Part shown: one piece after another, positions 50,169 to 58,304 of the stretch
Layout: every line of letters starts with the position of its first letter
Position numbering within the stretch: the stretch's first letter is position 1
Origin: Chelatococcus composti
GTDB lineage: Bacteria > Pseudomonadota > Alphaproteobacteria > Rhizobiales > Beijerinckiaceae
Length of the DNA stretch: 64,000 bases
Assembly: GCF_014201415.1 (NCBI RefSeq)
Contig: NZ_JACHEH010000005.1
Location: forward strand, 62,001 to 126,000
Reading direction: 5' to 3'
The notes under the pieces: model-generated
Database searches by the model: none
What the model saw: only the letters and a program-made list of their open reading frames with translations
Told to the model about the DNA's origin: nothing
Position numbers and translations under genes: made by a program

Positions 50169-51116
50169 TCACGACGCGTCGGGCTTGTCACCGCTCAATG
50201 GCGCGGGACCGACGCCGGCGTGCCGTTCGAGCGCGGCACCGAAGGCGCGCGCCGCCGGGCCGAGCGGCGCGTCCGTCCGGTGCACCAGATAGGCGGTGAC
50301 GATGGCCTCTCCGCCCGGCCCGAAGGCCGTCGCGTTGAGCCGCACCAGCCGGCCTTCGGCGAGATCGCGCGCCACGAGCCACAGCGGCAAGCGCCCCCAG
50401 CCCAGGCCGCCGAGGATGAGGGCGTGCTTCACCTCCTGGCTGTCGACGCGCCATGTGCCCGGCGAAAGGACGCCGAAGTCGCGCCCCTGCGACAGGGGCG
50501 AGGGGTCCTCGAGGATGATCTGCAGTTGATCGGCGAGATCCTCCATGCCGAGCGGCTCCCGCGGGTCGCGCCGGGCGAGCGGATGGGAGGCGGCGGCGAC
50601 AGCGACGAAGGCGAGCCGCGTCAGGATGCGGCGCGCGATGCGCGGGTCGGGAAAGTCGCCGCCCACGTTGATGCCGAGTGTCGAGCGGCCTTCGCGCACG
50701 GCGACCAACGGCCCGCCGAGCGGCTGGAAGGACACGCGCACGCCGACGGAAGGGTGGCTCGCCCTGAGGTCGCGCAAAGCAGCGGCCACGACGGGCAGGG
50801 AAAAGAGCGTGTCGACCACGATCGGCAGCTCGATCTCGAGATCCTGCGAGAGGCCGCGTGCCCGGGCGCGCAGGAAATCGACCTTGAGCAGCGCCGCCCG
50901 CGCATCCTCGAGCAACGCCCTGCCCTCCCGTGTCAGCACCGGGCGCCGGCCCGAGCGGTCGAACAGGGCGAGGCCGAGCTCCGCCTCGAGATTGGCCATC
51001 GCGTGGCTGACGGCCGACTGCACGCGGCCGAGGCGCGCGGCGGCCGCGCGGAAGCTGCCGGCCTCGGCGACGGCGACGAAAACCCGGAGCTGGTCGAGGG
51101 TCAATGCATCCAGCAT
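50169..51116 (-). CDS. LysR-family transcriptional regulator
   Basis: This is a LysR-type regulator (315 aa) with [43 protein letters not shown] and an effector domain. It is divergent from wrbA across a 96-base AT-rich gap containing a perfect CTTCGAT/ATCGAAG inverted repeat (51126-51141). This is the usual arrangement for a LysR protein that controls its divergent neighbour, here the quinone reductase and MFS carrier pair. Confidence 0.93.
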   Translation of the reverse strand: MLDALTLDQLRVFVAVAEAGSFRAAAARLGRVQSAVSHAMANLEAELGLALFDRSGRRPVLTREGRALLEDARAALLKVDFLRARARGLSQDLEIELPIVVDTLFSLPVVAAALRDLRASHPSVGVRVSFQPLGGPLVAVREGRSTLGINVGGDFPDPRIARRILTRLAFVAVAAASHPLARRDPREPLGMEDLADQLQIILEDPSPLSQGRDFGVLSPGTWRVDSQEVKHALILGGLGWGRLPLWLVARDLAEGRLVRLNATAFGPGGEAIVTAYLVHRTDAPLGPAARAFGAALERHAGVGPAPLSGDKPDAS

Positions 51117-51125
51117 GATCTATAT

Positions 51126-51141
51126 CTTCGATCAATCGAAG
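51126..51141. promoter_or_regulatory. LysR-type operator between lysR and wrbA
   Basis: CTTCGAT-CA-ATCGAAG is a perfect 7-bp inverted repeat, 10 bases before the LysR start and 72 bases before the wrbA ATG. A second shorter palindrome, ATCGATCGAT, lies about 20 bases away at 51160-51169. Confidence 0.6.
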
Positions 51142-51212
51142 CGAAATTTTCTCACTTATATCGATCGATGCAAGGGTCCATCTCTTCTACGACACGTCGA
51201 GAGGTGGACGAC

Positions 51213-51911
51213 ATGCGAACACGCGAAGATGCTTCCGTGACGGCGGGCGGGCACGGCAACGAGGTACGACCGCGGGTGCTCGTTCTCTACTATTCGTCCT
51301 ACGGCCATGTCGCGACCCTCGCCGCGGCGGTCGCCGAGGGGGCCGGCGGGGCCGGGGCCGAGGTCGTGGTCAAGCGCGTGCCCGAGCTGGTGCCCGACGA
51401 GGTGGCGCGCCGGGCCGGTTACGACCTGACGCAGGAGGCCCCCGTCGCCACGGTGGCCGAGCTCGCCGACTACGATGCCATCGTCATCGGCACGCCCACC
51501 CGCTTCGGCAACATGGCGGCGCAGATGAAGAACTTCCTCGACCAGGCCGGTGGCCTCTGGGCGCGGGACGCGCTGGTCGGCAAGGTCGGCGCCGTCTTCA
51601 CCTCCACCGGCAGCCAGCACGGCGGGCAGGAGACGACGATCCTGACGGCGCATGTGGTCATGCTGCACCTCGGCATGGTCGTCGTCGGCCTGCCCTACAC
51701 GTTCAAGGGCCAATTGCGCATGGACGAGATCACAGGCGGCTCGCCCTACGGCGCCTCCACGCTCGCCGACGACGGCAGCGGAGGCGACCGGCGCCCGAGC
51801 GAGAACGAGCTCGCCGGCGCACGCTTCCAGGGCCGCCACGTCGCGGAGATCGCCGGCCTTCTCGCCCTCGGTCGCGTCCGTCACGAGATCCGCGCGCGGG
51901 AGGACGCATGA
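51213..51911 (+). CDS. wrbA: WrbA-family NAD(P)H:quinone oxidoreductase
   Basis: This is a flavodoxin-like FMN-dependent quinone reductase (232 aa). FMN-binding landmarks are [40 protein letters not shown], the region [15 protein letters not shown] and the tail [15 protein letters not shown]. It reduces quinones by two electrons, avoiding semiquinone radicals. An ATG at 51213 follows GAGAGGTGG; an earlier ATG at 51168 would add 15 residues across the regulatory region. Its last bases overlap the MFS gene (ATGA). The pair looks like a detoxification unit for a quinone or redox-active compound under LysR control. Confidence 0.92.
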   Translation: MRTREDASVTAGGHGNEVRPRVLVLYYSSYGHVATLAAAVAEGAGGAGAEVVVKRVPELVPDEVARRAGYDLTQEAPVATVAELADYDAIVIGTPTRFGNMAAQMKNFLDQAGGLWARDALVGKVGAVFTSTGSQHGGQETTILTAHVVMLHLGMVVVGLPYTFKGQLRMDEITGGSPYGASTLADDGSGGDRRPSENELAGARFQGRHVAEIAGLLALGRVRHEIRAREDA

Positions 51912-53107
51912 CCGGCGGGCGCGGCACGACCGGCCTCATCGTCGGCGCGGGCATCGTGTCCGCCTTCCAGGTGGGCAAGGCGCCGCTGGCGCTGGACGCC
52001 GTGCGGGCGGATCTCGAACTGTCCCTCGCCGTCGCCGGCTGGCTGCTCTCGGCCTTCGCCATCGTGGGCGCCGTGGCGGGCATGGCCATCGGGCTCGCGG
52101 CAGGGCGCGCCGGCATGCGCCGGCTCGCCGTCGGCGGGCTCCTCCTGCAGGCGCTCGGCAGCGCCATCGGGGGCGGCGTCGGCGGCGCGCCCCTCCTTCT
52201 CGCGAGCCGCGCCGTCGAAGGCCTCGGCTTCCTCGCGGTCATCGTCGCGGCCCCGGCGCTTCTCGCGGCGATCACGCCTGCGCCCCGCGCCGGCCCGGTC
52301 TTCGCACTGTGGAGCACGTTCATGCCGGTGGGCATGACCATCATCCTCGTCGCGGCGCCGCTGCTGCCCGTCCTCGGCTGGCGCGGGTTGTGGCTCGCCA
52401 ATGCCGCGCTGCTCGCGGGCTATGCCCTCGTCGTCGCCCTGCGCACGAAGGGCCTTTCCCTGCCTCCACCGGCGGAGCACATCGGCGAAGATGCACGCGA
52501 CACGCTAAGCAGACGTGGACCGTGGCTGCTCGCCGGATTGTTCGCTGTCTTCTGCACGGCCTTTTTCGCCGCCTTCGGCTTCCTGCCGACGATCCTCGGC
52601 GAGCGCCTGGCCGTCTCCCCGCCGGCGGCGAGCCTGCTGACCGCGCTGGCCATCCTCGCCAGTGCCGGCGGCAATCTTTTCTGCGGCCGCCTCATCGCCC
52701 GGGGCTGGAGCGGCCGGGGCCTTCTCGTCATCGGCTTCGCGGCCATGGCTGTCTGCGGCATCGGCATCTTCACCCCGTCGATGCCGGCCGCCGGCGCCTA
52801 TGTGTCATGCCTCATGTTCTCGGCCATCTCCGGCCTCATCCCCGTCGTCCTCTTCGATGCCGCGCCGCATCACGCGCCGCGGCCGGACCGTGCGGCCGCC
52901 AGCATGGGGCTGCTGATGCAGGGCAACAACCTCGGGCTGCTCGTGGGCCCGGCCGCGGCGGGGCTCCTCGCCGGAAGCCTCGGCTGGCCGAGCCTTGCCG
53001 CCCTCGTGGCCGTCGTCGCGCTCGCCGGCATCGCGCTTGCGGCGATGCTGCCGCCGCGGCGGGCGGACGTCAGCGCCGCGGCGAAGCCGTCGGCCGCTCC
53101 CAGTTGA
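51908..53107 (+). CDS. Major facilitator superfamily transporter
   Basis: This is a 12-helix-type MFS permease (399 aa). The protein is hydrophobic throughout, with a cytoplasmic loop after helix 2 reading [20 protein letters not shown], the degenerate MFS motif A, and a central loop around [20 protein letters not shown]. Its start overlaps wrbA by 4 bases, so the two are co-translated. Its 3' end overlaps the RES toxin gene on the other strand by 38 bases. The direction of transport is unknown; export of a toxic compound is suggested by wrbA. Confidence 0.9.
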   Translation: MTGGRGTTGLIVGAGIVSAFQVGKAPLALDAVRADLELSLAVAGWLLSAFAIVGAVAGMAIGLAAGRAGMRRLAVGGLLLQALGSAIGGGVGGAPLLLASRAVEGLGFLAVIVAAPALLAAITPAPRAGPVFALWSTFMPVGMTIILVAAPLLPVLGWRGLWLANAALLAGYALVVALRTKGLSLPPPAEHIGEDARDTLSRRGPWLLAGLFAVFCTAFFAAFGFLPTILGERLAVSPPAASLLTALAILASAGGNLFCGRLIARGWSGRGLLVIGFAAMAVCGIGIFTPSMPAAGAYVSCLMFSAISGLIPVVLFDAAPHHAPRPDRAAASMGLLMQGNNLGLLVGPAAAGLLAGSLGWPSLAALVAVVALAGIALAAMLPPRRADVSAAAKPSAAPS

Positions 53108-53858
53108 AGGCGGCGAGGCGCGGATCGTCGGCGAAGGCCTCGCGGCCGAATTCGAGGCCGCTCGCAGGAAAGTCGCAGACCGCCTGCACGCCGCTCGGCC
53201 CGAGCCGCATGCGCCAGGTCTGCCGCTCGAGCGGGCGCGGCTCGGAGAAGGCGGCGCAGGTCAGCACCGCGACATTGGCACCCCGCTCGGGATCGCGCAC
53301 CGATTCATAGCGGATGACGGCGATATCCGCCTCCCGCGCCGCATCGGCGAGCTCCTGGCAGGCGTCATAGGCGAGAAGGTTGGTCCACAGCGCCCTGTCG
53401 CGCACGAGCGGCGGCGCCGTGAGGTCGAGCGCCCGCGCCGCGGCAACGGCGGCCGAGAAGGCCGTGTAGTCGGTCGTGTTCGCCGGCCAGGGCGTCATCG
53501 GCGATTCGGCAAAGAAGAGGAGGCGGTAGAAGGCCATCTCGGCCACGGCGGTGCGTGGCGCCTCGGCGGCGTAGTAGACGCCGGCGGTGCGGCCGGCGCG
53601 GCGAAAGCGCGAGCCTTTGGGATATTCCGCGCCGTAGCGGAACGGCGTTGCCAGCAGATAGTCGAGGTGCCGGCACTCGGGCGGCAGTGCCGGCTTCGTC
53701 TCCTCGATGAGGTCCTCGAGAAGCTTCTGCTCATCGAGGTTGTCGACGAGCTTGAGCGTCGAGACGCGGTGCTGCGCCTCGATGAGCCGCCAGCAACGCC
53801 CCGCGTGCGGACGCGCTTCAGACGAGAGCGCGGCGGGCGTCCAGATAGGCGATGACAT
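53070..53858 (-). CDS. RES-domain toxin
   Basis: This is a RES-family protein (262 aa), the toxin half of a RES-Xre module. Characterised members degrade NAD+ and so stop growth. The domain is recognised from the conserved RFRRAGRTAGVYYAAEAPRT, then AVAEMAFYRLLFFAE, and a C-terminal ALDLTAPPLV with IAVIRYESVRDPERGANVAV; the Arg, Tyr and Glu pattern fits the family. The nearest in-frame start is an ATG at 53858, which overlaps the antitoxin gene by 41 bases. Its other end overlaps the MFS gene on the opposite strand. The length is at the long end for RES proteins because of N-terminal helices. Confidence 0.85.
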   Translation of the reverse strand: MSSPIWTPAALSSEARPHAGRCWRLIEAQHRVSTLKLVDNLDEQKLLEDLIEETKPALPPECRHLDYLLATPFRYGAEYPKGSRFRRAGRTAGVYYAAEAPRTAVAEMAFYRLLFFAESPMTPWPANTTDYTAFSAAVAAARALDLTAPPLVRDRALWTNLLAYDACQELADAAREADIAVIRYESVRDPERGANVAVLTCAAFSEPRPLERQTWRMRLGPSGVQAVCDFPASGLEFGREAFADDPRLAAFNWERPTASPRR

Positions 53859-54201
53859 CGACGAGACCGGCGACGGTGCCGATCCGGTCGAGCGGCCGGG
53901 CACCGAGAAGTGTGTTGGGATTGCGCAGCCAGGCGCGGGCGACGGTCTCGTCCCCGCCGACGATCGCATCGAGCGAGCGGAAGAGGCGCACGAACAAAAC
54001 CGACAGCTCGAAGGTCTTGGTGCCGGCCTCCAGCACGTAGTCCCCGCGCTTCATGCGCGAGACGGTGGCTTCGCTCAGGCCCACGATGCCGGCGAGCGCC
54101 CGGGCCGTAATGTCGAGCCGGTCGGCCGCCCGCAAGAGCGCCTTCGTCAGCACCGTGCCCGGGTCGGGCACATCGGCTCGCCGCTCGAGGATCTGCGCCA
54201 T
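53818..54201 (-). CDS. Xre/MbcA/ParS-type antitoxin
   Basis: This is a 127-residue antitoxin. The N-terminal HTH covers LTKALLRAADRLDITARALA and GIVGLSEATVSRMKRGDYVL. The C-terminal part (ETVARAWLRNPNTLLGARPL, then DRIGTVAGLVDVIAYLDARR) is the MbcA/ParS/Xre_C domain that neutralises a RES toxin. An AAGGA site precedes the ATG at 54201. It is translated first and overlaps the toxin gene, as expected for a TA operon. A palindrome upstream suggests autorepression. Confidence 0.9.
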   Translation of the reverse strand: MAQILERRADVPDPGTVLTKALLRAADRLDITARALAGIVGLSEATVSRMKRGDYVLEAGTKTFELSVLFVRLFRSLDAIVGGDETVARAWLRNPNTLLGARPLDRIGTVAGLVDVIAYLDARRALV

Positions 54202-54250
54202 GGGTCCTTCTTTCAACTGCTTCTTTCCACGGAAAACATGAATAGCATAA

Positions 54251-54269
54251 ATTTCTATGGAATGGAAAT
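54251..54269. promoter_or_regulatory. Putative autoregulatory operator of the RES-Xre module
   Basis: ATTTCTAT-GGA-ATGGAAAT has 8-bp arms with one mismatch and lies 50 bases upstream of the antitoxin ATG. TATGCT, a possible -10 element, is nearby on the minus strand. HTH-bearing antitoxins usually bind such a site to repress their own operon. Confidence 0.5.
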
Positions 54270-54271
54270 GG

Positions 54272-55267
54272 TCACCGGCTCTGCGCCCTAAGCCGCGCCA
54301 CCTCGGCACGGATGGGTGCAAACGGCCCGTAGCGGTGCTGGCTTTCCGAAAAGCCGTCGGCATAGGGGCCGTAGGGCGTGTCCACCGGCTTGTCGAGCTT
54401 GTCCGGGAAGTCGGCGGCGAGGTCCGCCTTGCGCGGCCGCGGCTGCGAGACGACGAAGGCGGCGACATCCCAGGCGTCCTCGGGGGCGAGCCGCGGCATC
54501 ACCCAGCTCGTGCCGTTCGGCATGTTGTCGTGCACGAAATTGGCGATGGTGACGAGGCGGTTCATGCCGGCCCCGTCGTTGAAGCTGTCCTCGCCCCAAA
54601 GCGGCGGCGTCGCATAGCCGAGCGCATCACCCCTGACGCCGCGCCGCACGCCTTCGCCGCCGGGGCCATGGCACAGGGCGCAGTTGGCGCGGTAGACCTC
54701 GGCGCCGCGCGCCGGATCGGCCGGCCGGTCGAGCTCCGCCATCGCCTGAAGGCCCTGCCCCGCGACAGCGGCATCCTTCGGCAGGCCGTTGGAGAGCACG
54801 CGGATATAGGCGACGAGCGCCTGCATCTCGCGACCTTCCGCCGGCAGGGGCCGGCCGTTCATGGACCGCGTCATGCAACTGTTGACGCGGTCCTCGATCG
54901 ACACCTCCTCGCCACGCCGGGTGCTGTAGCGCGGGTAGTCGACGAAGGCGCCCACGAGGAGCAGGCCGAACTTCTTGCGCCCTTCGTCGAGGTGACAGTT
55001 GCGGCAGGCGAGATTGTTGCCCGCATAGCGCCGGGAAGCATCCGCTACCTCCGGCCCGATATGGGCATAGGTCGCCGCTACCAGCGAGCGGCCGTAGCGG
55101 ACGAGCCGGCCGTTCTCGTCATCCGGCAGATGGTCGATGTCCGGCACGCTCCAGACGGTGACGGGCGCCACCGGCGGGCTCTGGGCTTGCGCTCGCTCCG
55201 CGCCGGCGAGCCCGACGACGAGGACGAGGCCAGCGGCAAGCCTGCCCAGAACCTTGTCGACAACCAT
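54272..55267 (-). CDS. tsdA: TsdA-like dihaem c-type cytochrome (putative thiosulfate dehydrogenase)
   Basis: This is a periplasmic dihaem cytochrome c (331 aa) with a signal peptide (LAAGLVLVVGLAGAERAQA). Haem sites are CRNCH (88-92) and CALCH (196-200). The segment EDRVNSCMTRSMNGRPLP is very like thiosulfate dehydrogenase TsdA, and C131 corresponds to the unusual Cys axial ligand of the active-site haem. It would join two thiosulfate to tetrathionate and pass electrons to a small cytochrome, but no tsdB partner is adjacent. It starts with an ATG at 55267 after GGGGG and is divergent from the dioxygenase gene. Confidence 0.85.
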   Translation of the reverse strand: MVVDKVLGRLAAGLVLVVGLAGAERAQAQSPPVAPVTVWSVPDIDHLPDDENGRLVRYGRSLVAATYAHIGPEVADASRRYAGNNLACRNCHLDEGRKKFGLLLVGAFVDYPRYSTRRGEEVSIEDRVNSCMTRSMNGRPLPAEGREMQALVAYIRVLSNGLPKDAAVAGQGLQAMAELDRPADPARGAEVYRANCALCHGPGGEGVRRGVRGDALGYATPPLWGEDSFNDGAGMNRLVTIANFVHDNMPNGTSWVMPRLAPEDAWDVAAFVVSQPRPRKADLAADFPDKLDKPVDTPYGPYADGFSESQHRYGPFAPIRAEVARLRAQSR

Positions 55268-55461
55268 GATGACCCCCGTCCACCCCGGGCGAATGCCCGG
55301 CCCCCGCCGTCCATGCAAGCCGAAGCGGCCGGCAAGAGCAAGGCCGCAGGCAGCCGAACCTGCACCGCTGGAACAATGGGCCGCCGTTCCCATTTCTTGA
55401 GGGAGCCCGCCGCGAACCCGGGCTCACGATCCGTGGCTCCCGACCGAGGGGAGAAGAAGCG

Positions 55462-56049
55462 ATGCTGCCGTCCCGCCGCTCCGTCCTTCACGCCTTCCTT
55501 TCGGCGCCCGCGGCCTCCCTGCTCGCCTCGGCTTCCGCCGGTGCGCAACCGGCACCCGCCCCCCTCACGCGCACGCCTTCCTGCGACGGGCTTGAGCCGA
55601 CGCCACCGGTTACCGAGGGTCCTTTCTACAAGCCCGACACGCCACAGCGCCGCAACTTCGCCGATGACGTGCCCGACGGCGAGCGGATCACGCTCGCCGG
55701 CTTCGTGCTCGACGAACAATGCCGGCCGCAGGCGCAGGCCCTCGTCGAGCTCTGGCATGCGGACGACGAAGGGCGATACGACAATGCCGGTTACAGGCTG
55801 CGCGGCCACCAGTTCACCGACGATAACGGGCGCTGGTGGTTCACCACCATCATGCCCGCCGTCTACACCGGCCGCACGCGCCACTATCACGTCAAGGTGC
55901 AGCGCCGCGGCAGCGACGTGCTGACCACCCAGCTCTACTTTCCCGGCGAGCCGCGCAACACGCGTGACCGCCTGTTCGACGAGCGCCTCCTGATGCGTGT
56001 CGAGGAGACGGCCGACGGAAAGTTCGCCCGTTACGACTTCGTCGTCTGA
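55462..56049 (+). CDS. Exported intradiol ring-cleavage dioxygenase family protein
   Basis: This is a protocatechuate 3,4-dioxygenase-like protein (195 aa) preceded by a possible Tat-type leader (MLPSRRSVLHAFLSAPAAS, then LLASASAGAQP). Non-haem iron ligands are all present: Y106 (DEGRYDNAG), Y135 (MPAVYTGRTR), H141 and H143 (RHYHVKV), after the entry motif TEGPFYKP. The family normally acts in the cytoplasm on catechols; small exported homologues occur but their substrates are poorly defined. An AGAAGAAG site precedes the ATG. It is a single gene, divergent from the cytochrome. Confidence 0.87.
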   Translation: MLPSRRSVLHAFLSAPAASLLASASAGAQPAPAPLTRTPSCDGLEPTPPVTEGPFYKPDTPQRRNFADDVPDGERITLAGFVLDEQCRPQAQALVELWHADDEGRYDNAGYRLRGHQFTDDNGRWWFTTIMPAVYTGRTRHYHVKVQRRGSDVLTTQLYFPGEPRNTRDRLFDERLLMRVEETADGKFARYDFVV

Positions 56050-56234
56050 CGCCGGCAAGGCGGCATCGTCGATCCACGAGATTTGCGCAGATCATCATAT
56101 GTATTGATCGCGCCATCGGCATCCGTCAGGCTTTCTCCGATCATATCCGCGATCCATTGCGGCCCTGAAGGGTTGCAATGCGAGGCTATATCGCCTAACG
56201 TGCGCCGCATCATACATATGCAGCAATCATCAAC

Positions 56235-56256
56235 TGCGCAGACGCATGTCTGCGCA
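56235..56256. promoter_or_regulatory. Inverted repeat TGCGCAGAC-GCAT-GTCTGCGCA upstream of proX
   Basis: Perfect 9-bp arms lie 86 bases before the proX ATG in a 292-base, unusually AT-rich region. It could be an operator or a stem. A smaller palindrome TTCTTG-CA-CAAGAA (56282-56295) and a pair of CATATGTAT-like elements in inverted order (about 56097-56109 and 56211-56222) share the region. No clean -35/-10 pair could be assigned. Confidence 0.55.
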
Positions 56257-56341
56257 ATGCTTGTTGTATTTGGCATCGATTTTCTTGCACAAGAACAAGA
56301 AATATAAAGAATCAAATTCACGGAACCAAGAGGAAGAGCTA

Positions 56342-57370
56342 ATGACAATCACGAAGACGATCGGCCTTGCCGCCGCAATGTCCCTGGCTGCCATCATCGG
56401 CGCCGCGGCGCCCGCTGCCGCCCAGAGCTGCGAGGTCGACAGGCCTGTTGTTTTCGGCGATCTCGACTGGGATTCGAACTTCTTTCACAATGCTGTCGCC
56501 CGCTTCATTCTGGAGAAGGGATACGGCTGCAAGACCGATTCGATCCCCGGCTCCACCATCCCGCTCTACACGGGTGCGGTGCGCGGCGACGTCGACGTCG
56601 TGATGGAGATCTGGTCGAACACGGCGCCGGAGGTGTGGCGCGAGGGCGTCAAGGACGGCAAGGCGGTCGAGGTCAGCGTCAACTATCCCGACGCCATCCA
56701 GGCCTGGTTCGTGCCGCGCTACCTCGTCGAAGGCGAGGATGCCCCCGCCAAGGACCTGAAGTCGGTGTCGGACCTGCCGAAGTTCAAGGAGCTGTTCAAG
56801 GATCCGGAGGAGCCGGAGAAGGGTCGCTTCTACAACTGCATCTCCGGCTGGGCCTGCGAGGTCATCAACACGAAGAAGCTCGCCGCCTACGACCTCAACG
56901 ATTCCTACGTCAATTTCCGTCCCGGCACCGGCGCGGCGCTGATCGCGGCCATCGAGAGCAACATCAAGCGCAAGCGGCCCATCGTCTTCTACTACTGGGG
57001 CCCCACCTGGGTGCTCGGCAAGATCGGCGACCAGGTCGTCCAGCTCGAGGAGCCGGCCTATGACGACGCCGTCTGGAACACGCTGATGGAGACGAAGAAC
57101 GCCGAGGACGTGGAGAAGGCGACCGCCTATCCGCTCACCAAGGTGCTCATCGGTGCCAATGCCGAGTTCGCCAAGCAGGCGCCGAACCTGATCGCCTTCC
57201 TCGAAAAGTACGAGACGACGAGCGCGCTCGTCTCCGAAGCCCTCGCCTACATGCAGGACAATGACGGCTCGGCCGAGAAGGCCGCCGAGAACTTCCTGAA
57301 GACCCGCGAGGATCTGTGGACGCAGTGGGTGCCGGCGGACGTCGCCGAGCGCGTCAAGCAGGCGCTCTGA
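56342..57370 (+). CDS. proX: Glycine betaine/proline-type ABC substrate-binding protein
   Basis: This is a periplasmic receptor of the OpuAC/ProX family (342 aa) with a signal peptide (TIGLAAAMSLAAIIGAAAPAA, cleaved near AAA-Q, written here in part). Ligand-domain landmarks are FGDLDWDSNFFHNAVARFIL, PGSTIPLYTGAVRGDVDVVM and EIWSNTAPEVW, with Trp residues suited to quaternary ammonium binding. IVFYYWGPTWVLGKIGDQVV is the second-lobe signature. An AGAGGAAGAG site precedes the ATG. It leads a proXWV operon and is followed by a strong stem-loop. The ligand is likely betaine, choline or a related osmolyte. Confidence 0.9.
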   Translation: MTITKTIGLAAAMSLAAIIGAAAPAAAQSCEVDRPVVFGDLDWDSNFFHNAVARFILEKGYGCKTDSIPGSTIPLYTGAVRGDVDVVMEIWSNTAPEVWREGVKDGKAVEVSVNYPDAIQAWFVPRYLVEGEDAPAKDLKSVSDLPKFKELFKDPEEPEKGRFYNCISGWACEVINTKKLAAYDLNDSYVNFRPGTGAALIAAIESNIKRKRPIVFYYWGPTWVLGKIGDQVVQLEEPAYDDAVWNTLMETKNAEDVEKATAYPLTKVLIGANAEFAKQAPNLIAFLEKYETTSALVSEALAYMQDNDGSAEKAAENFLKTREDLWTQWVPADVAERVKQAL

Positions 57371-57378
57371 CTGCCCAA

Positions 57379-57410
57379 GCGCCTCGCCGCCGCCACCGGC
57401 GGTGAGGCGC
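57379..57410 (+). other. Stem-loop between proX and proW
   Basis: GCGCCTCGCCGCC (57379-57391) pairs with GGCGGTGAGGCGC (57398-57410) with one wobble, around GCCACC. It starts 9 bases after the proX stop and matches the pattern after other binding-protein genes here. Confidence 0.65.
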
Positions 57411-57429
57411 CCCACCGGACACCTTTGGC

Positions 57430-58293
57430 ATGAACATCTTTCCCGACATCCGCGGGCCGATCGCCTCCGCGACGAACGACCTCGTCGATTTCCTCGTCGT
57501 CGATTACGGCGACGCCTTCGAAGCCTTCTCAAACGTCCTCCTCCAGGGGCTGCTCTTCATCGAGCGCGGGCTGCGCGCCGTGCCGCCCTGGGCGATGATC
57601 CTGATCATCGCGGCCGTGGCGCTGGCGGCGAGCCGCAAGCCGCTCATGGCCGTCGGCGCCGCCGCCGGGCTGTGGTTCATAGGCGCGCTCGGGATGTGGG
57701 ACCAGGCGATGCAGACGCTCGCCATCATCCTCGTGTCGGTCTGCTTCTGCATTCTCGTCGGCCTGCCGCTCGGCGTCCTCGCCGCCTCCTCGCGGATGTT
57801 CCGCCGCGGGCTCATCCCCGTGCTCGACCTGATGCAGACCATCCCGAGCTTCGTCTATCTCATCCCGGCGGCGATGCTCTTCGGCCTCGGCAAGGTGCCG
57901 GCGATCCTCGCCACCGTCATCTATGCCCTGCCGCCGCTCATCCGCCTCACCGACCTCGGCATCCGCGAGGTCGACGGCGAGGTCGTGGAGGCGAGCCGCG
58001 CCTTCGGCGCGACGCGTGCCCAGATCCTCACGGGGGTGCAGATTCCCCTGTCCATGCCGACCATCATGCAGGGCATCAACCAGACCACGATGCTGGCGCT
58101 GTCCATGGTCGTCATCGCCTCGATGATCGGCGCGCGAGGCGTCGGCGAGACGGTGCTGCTCGGCCTGCAGCGCAACGATTCCGGCACCGGCCTCGTCGGC
58201 GGCATCACCATCGTCATCCTCGCCGTCGTGATCGACCGCATCACCCAGGCCTACGGCCGGCGCCTGCAGCGCCACCGCAGCGCCGAGGCCTGA
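57430..58293 (+). CDS. proW: Glycine betaine/proline-type ABC permease
   Basis: This is a permease of the ProW/OpuAB family (287 aa). Helices include WAMILIIAAVALAASRKPLM and TLAIILVSVCFCILVGLPLG, and the family motif LDLMQTIPSFVYLIPAAMLF is intact. The coupling loop reads VDGEVVEASRAFGATRAQIL followed by VQIPLSMPTIMQGINQTTML. It lacks the long periplasmic N-terminal tail of enterobacterial ProW. It lies 11 bases before the proV start codon and works as a homodimer with that ATPase. Confidence 0.93.
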   Translation: MNIFPDIRGPIASATNDLVDFLVVDYGDAFEAFSNVLLQGLLFIERGLRAVPPWAMILIIAAVALAASRKPLMAVGAAAGLWFIGALGMWDQAMQTLAIILVSVCFCILVGLPLGVLAASSRMFRRGLIPVLDLMQTIPSFVYLIPAAMLFGLGKVPAILATVIYALPPLIRLTDLGIREVDGEVVEASRAFGATRAQILTGVQIPLSMPTIMQGINQTTMLALSMVVIASMIGARGVGETVLLGLQRNDSGTGLVGGITIVILAVVIDRITQAYGRRLQRHRSAEA

Positions 58294-58304
58294 GAAGAGC
58301 CGCC

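Noticed and set aside
50127-51911. Extended 594-residue reading of wrbA
   Set aside because: The first ~360 codons lie opposite the LysR gene and across its operator. The WrbA fold begins after the ATG at 51213, which has a good ribosome site.
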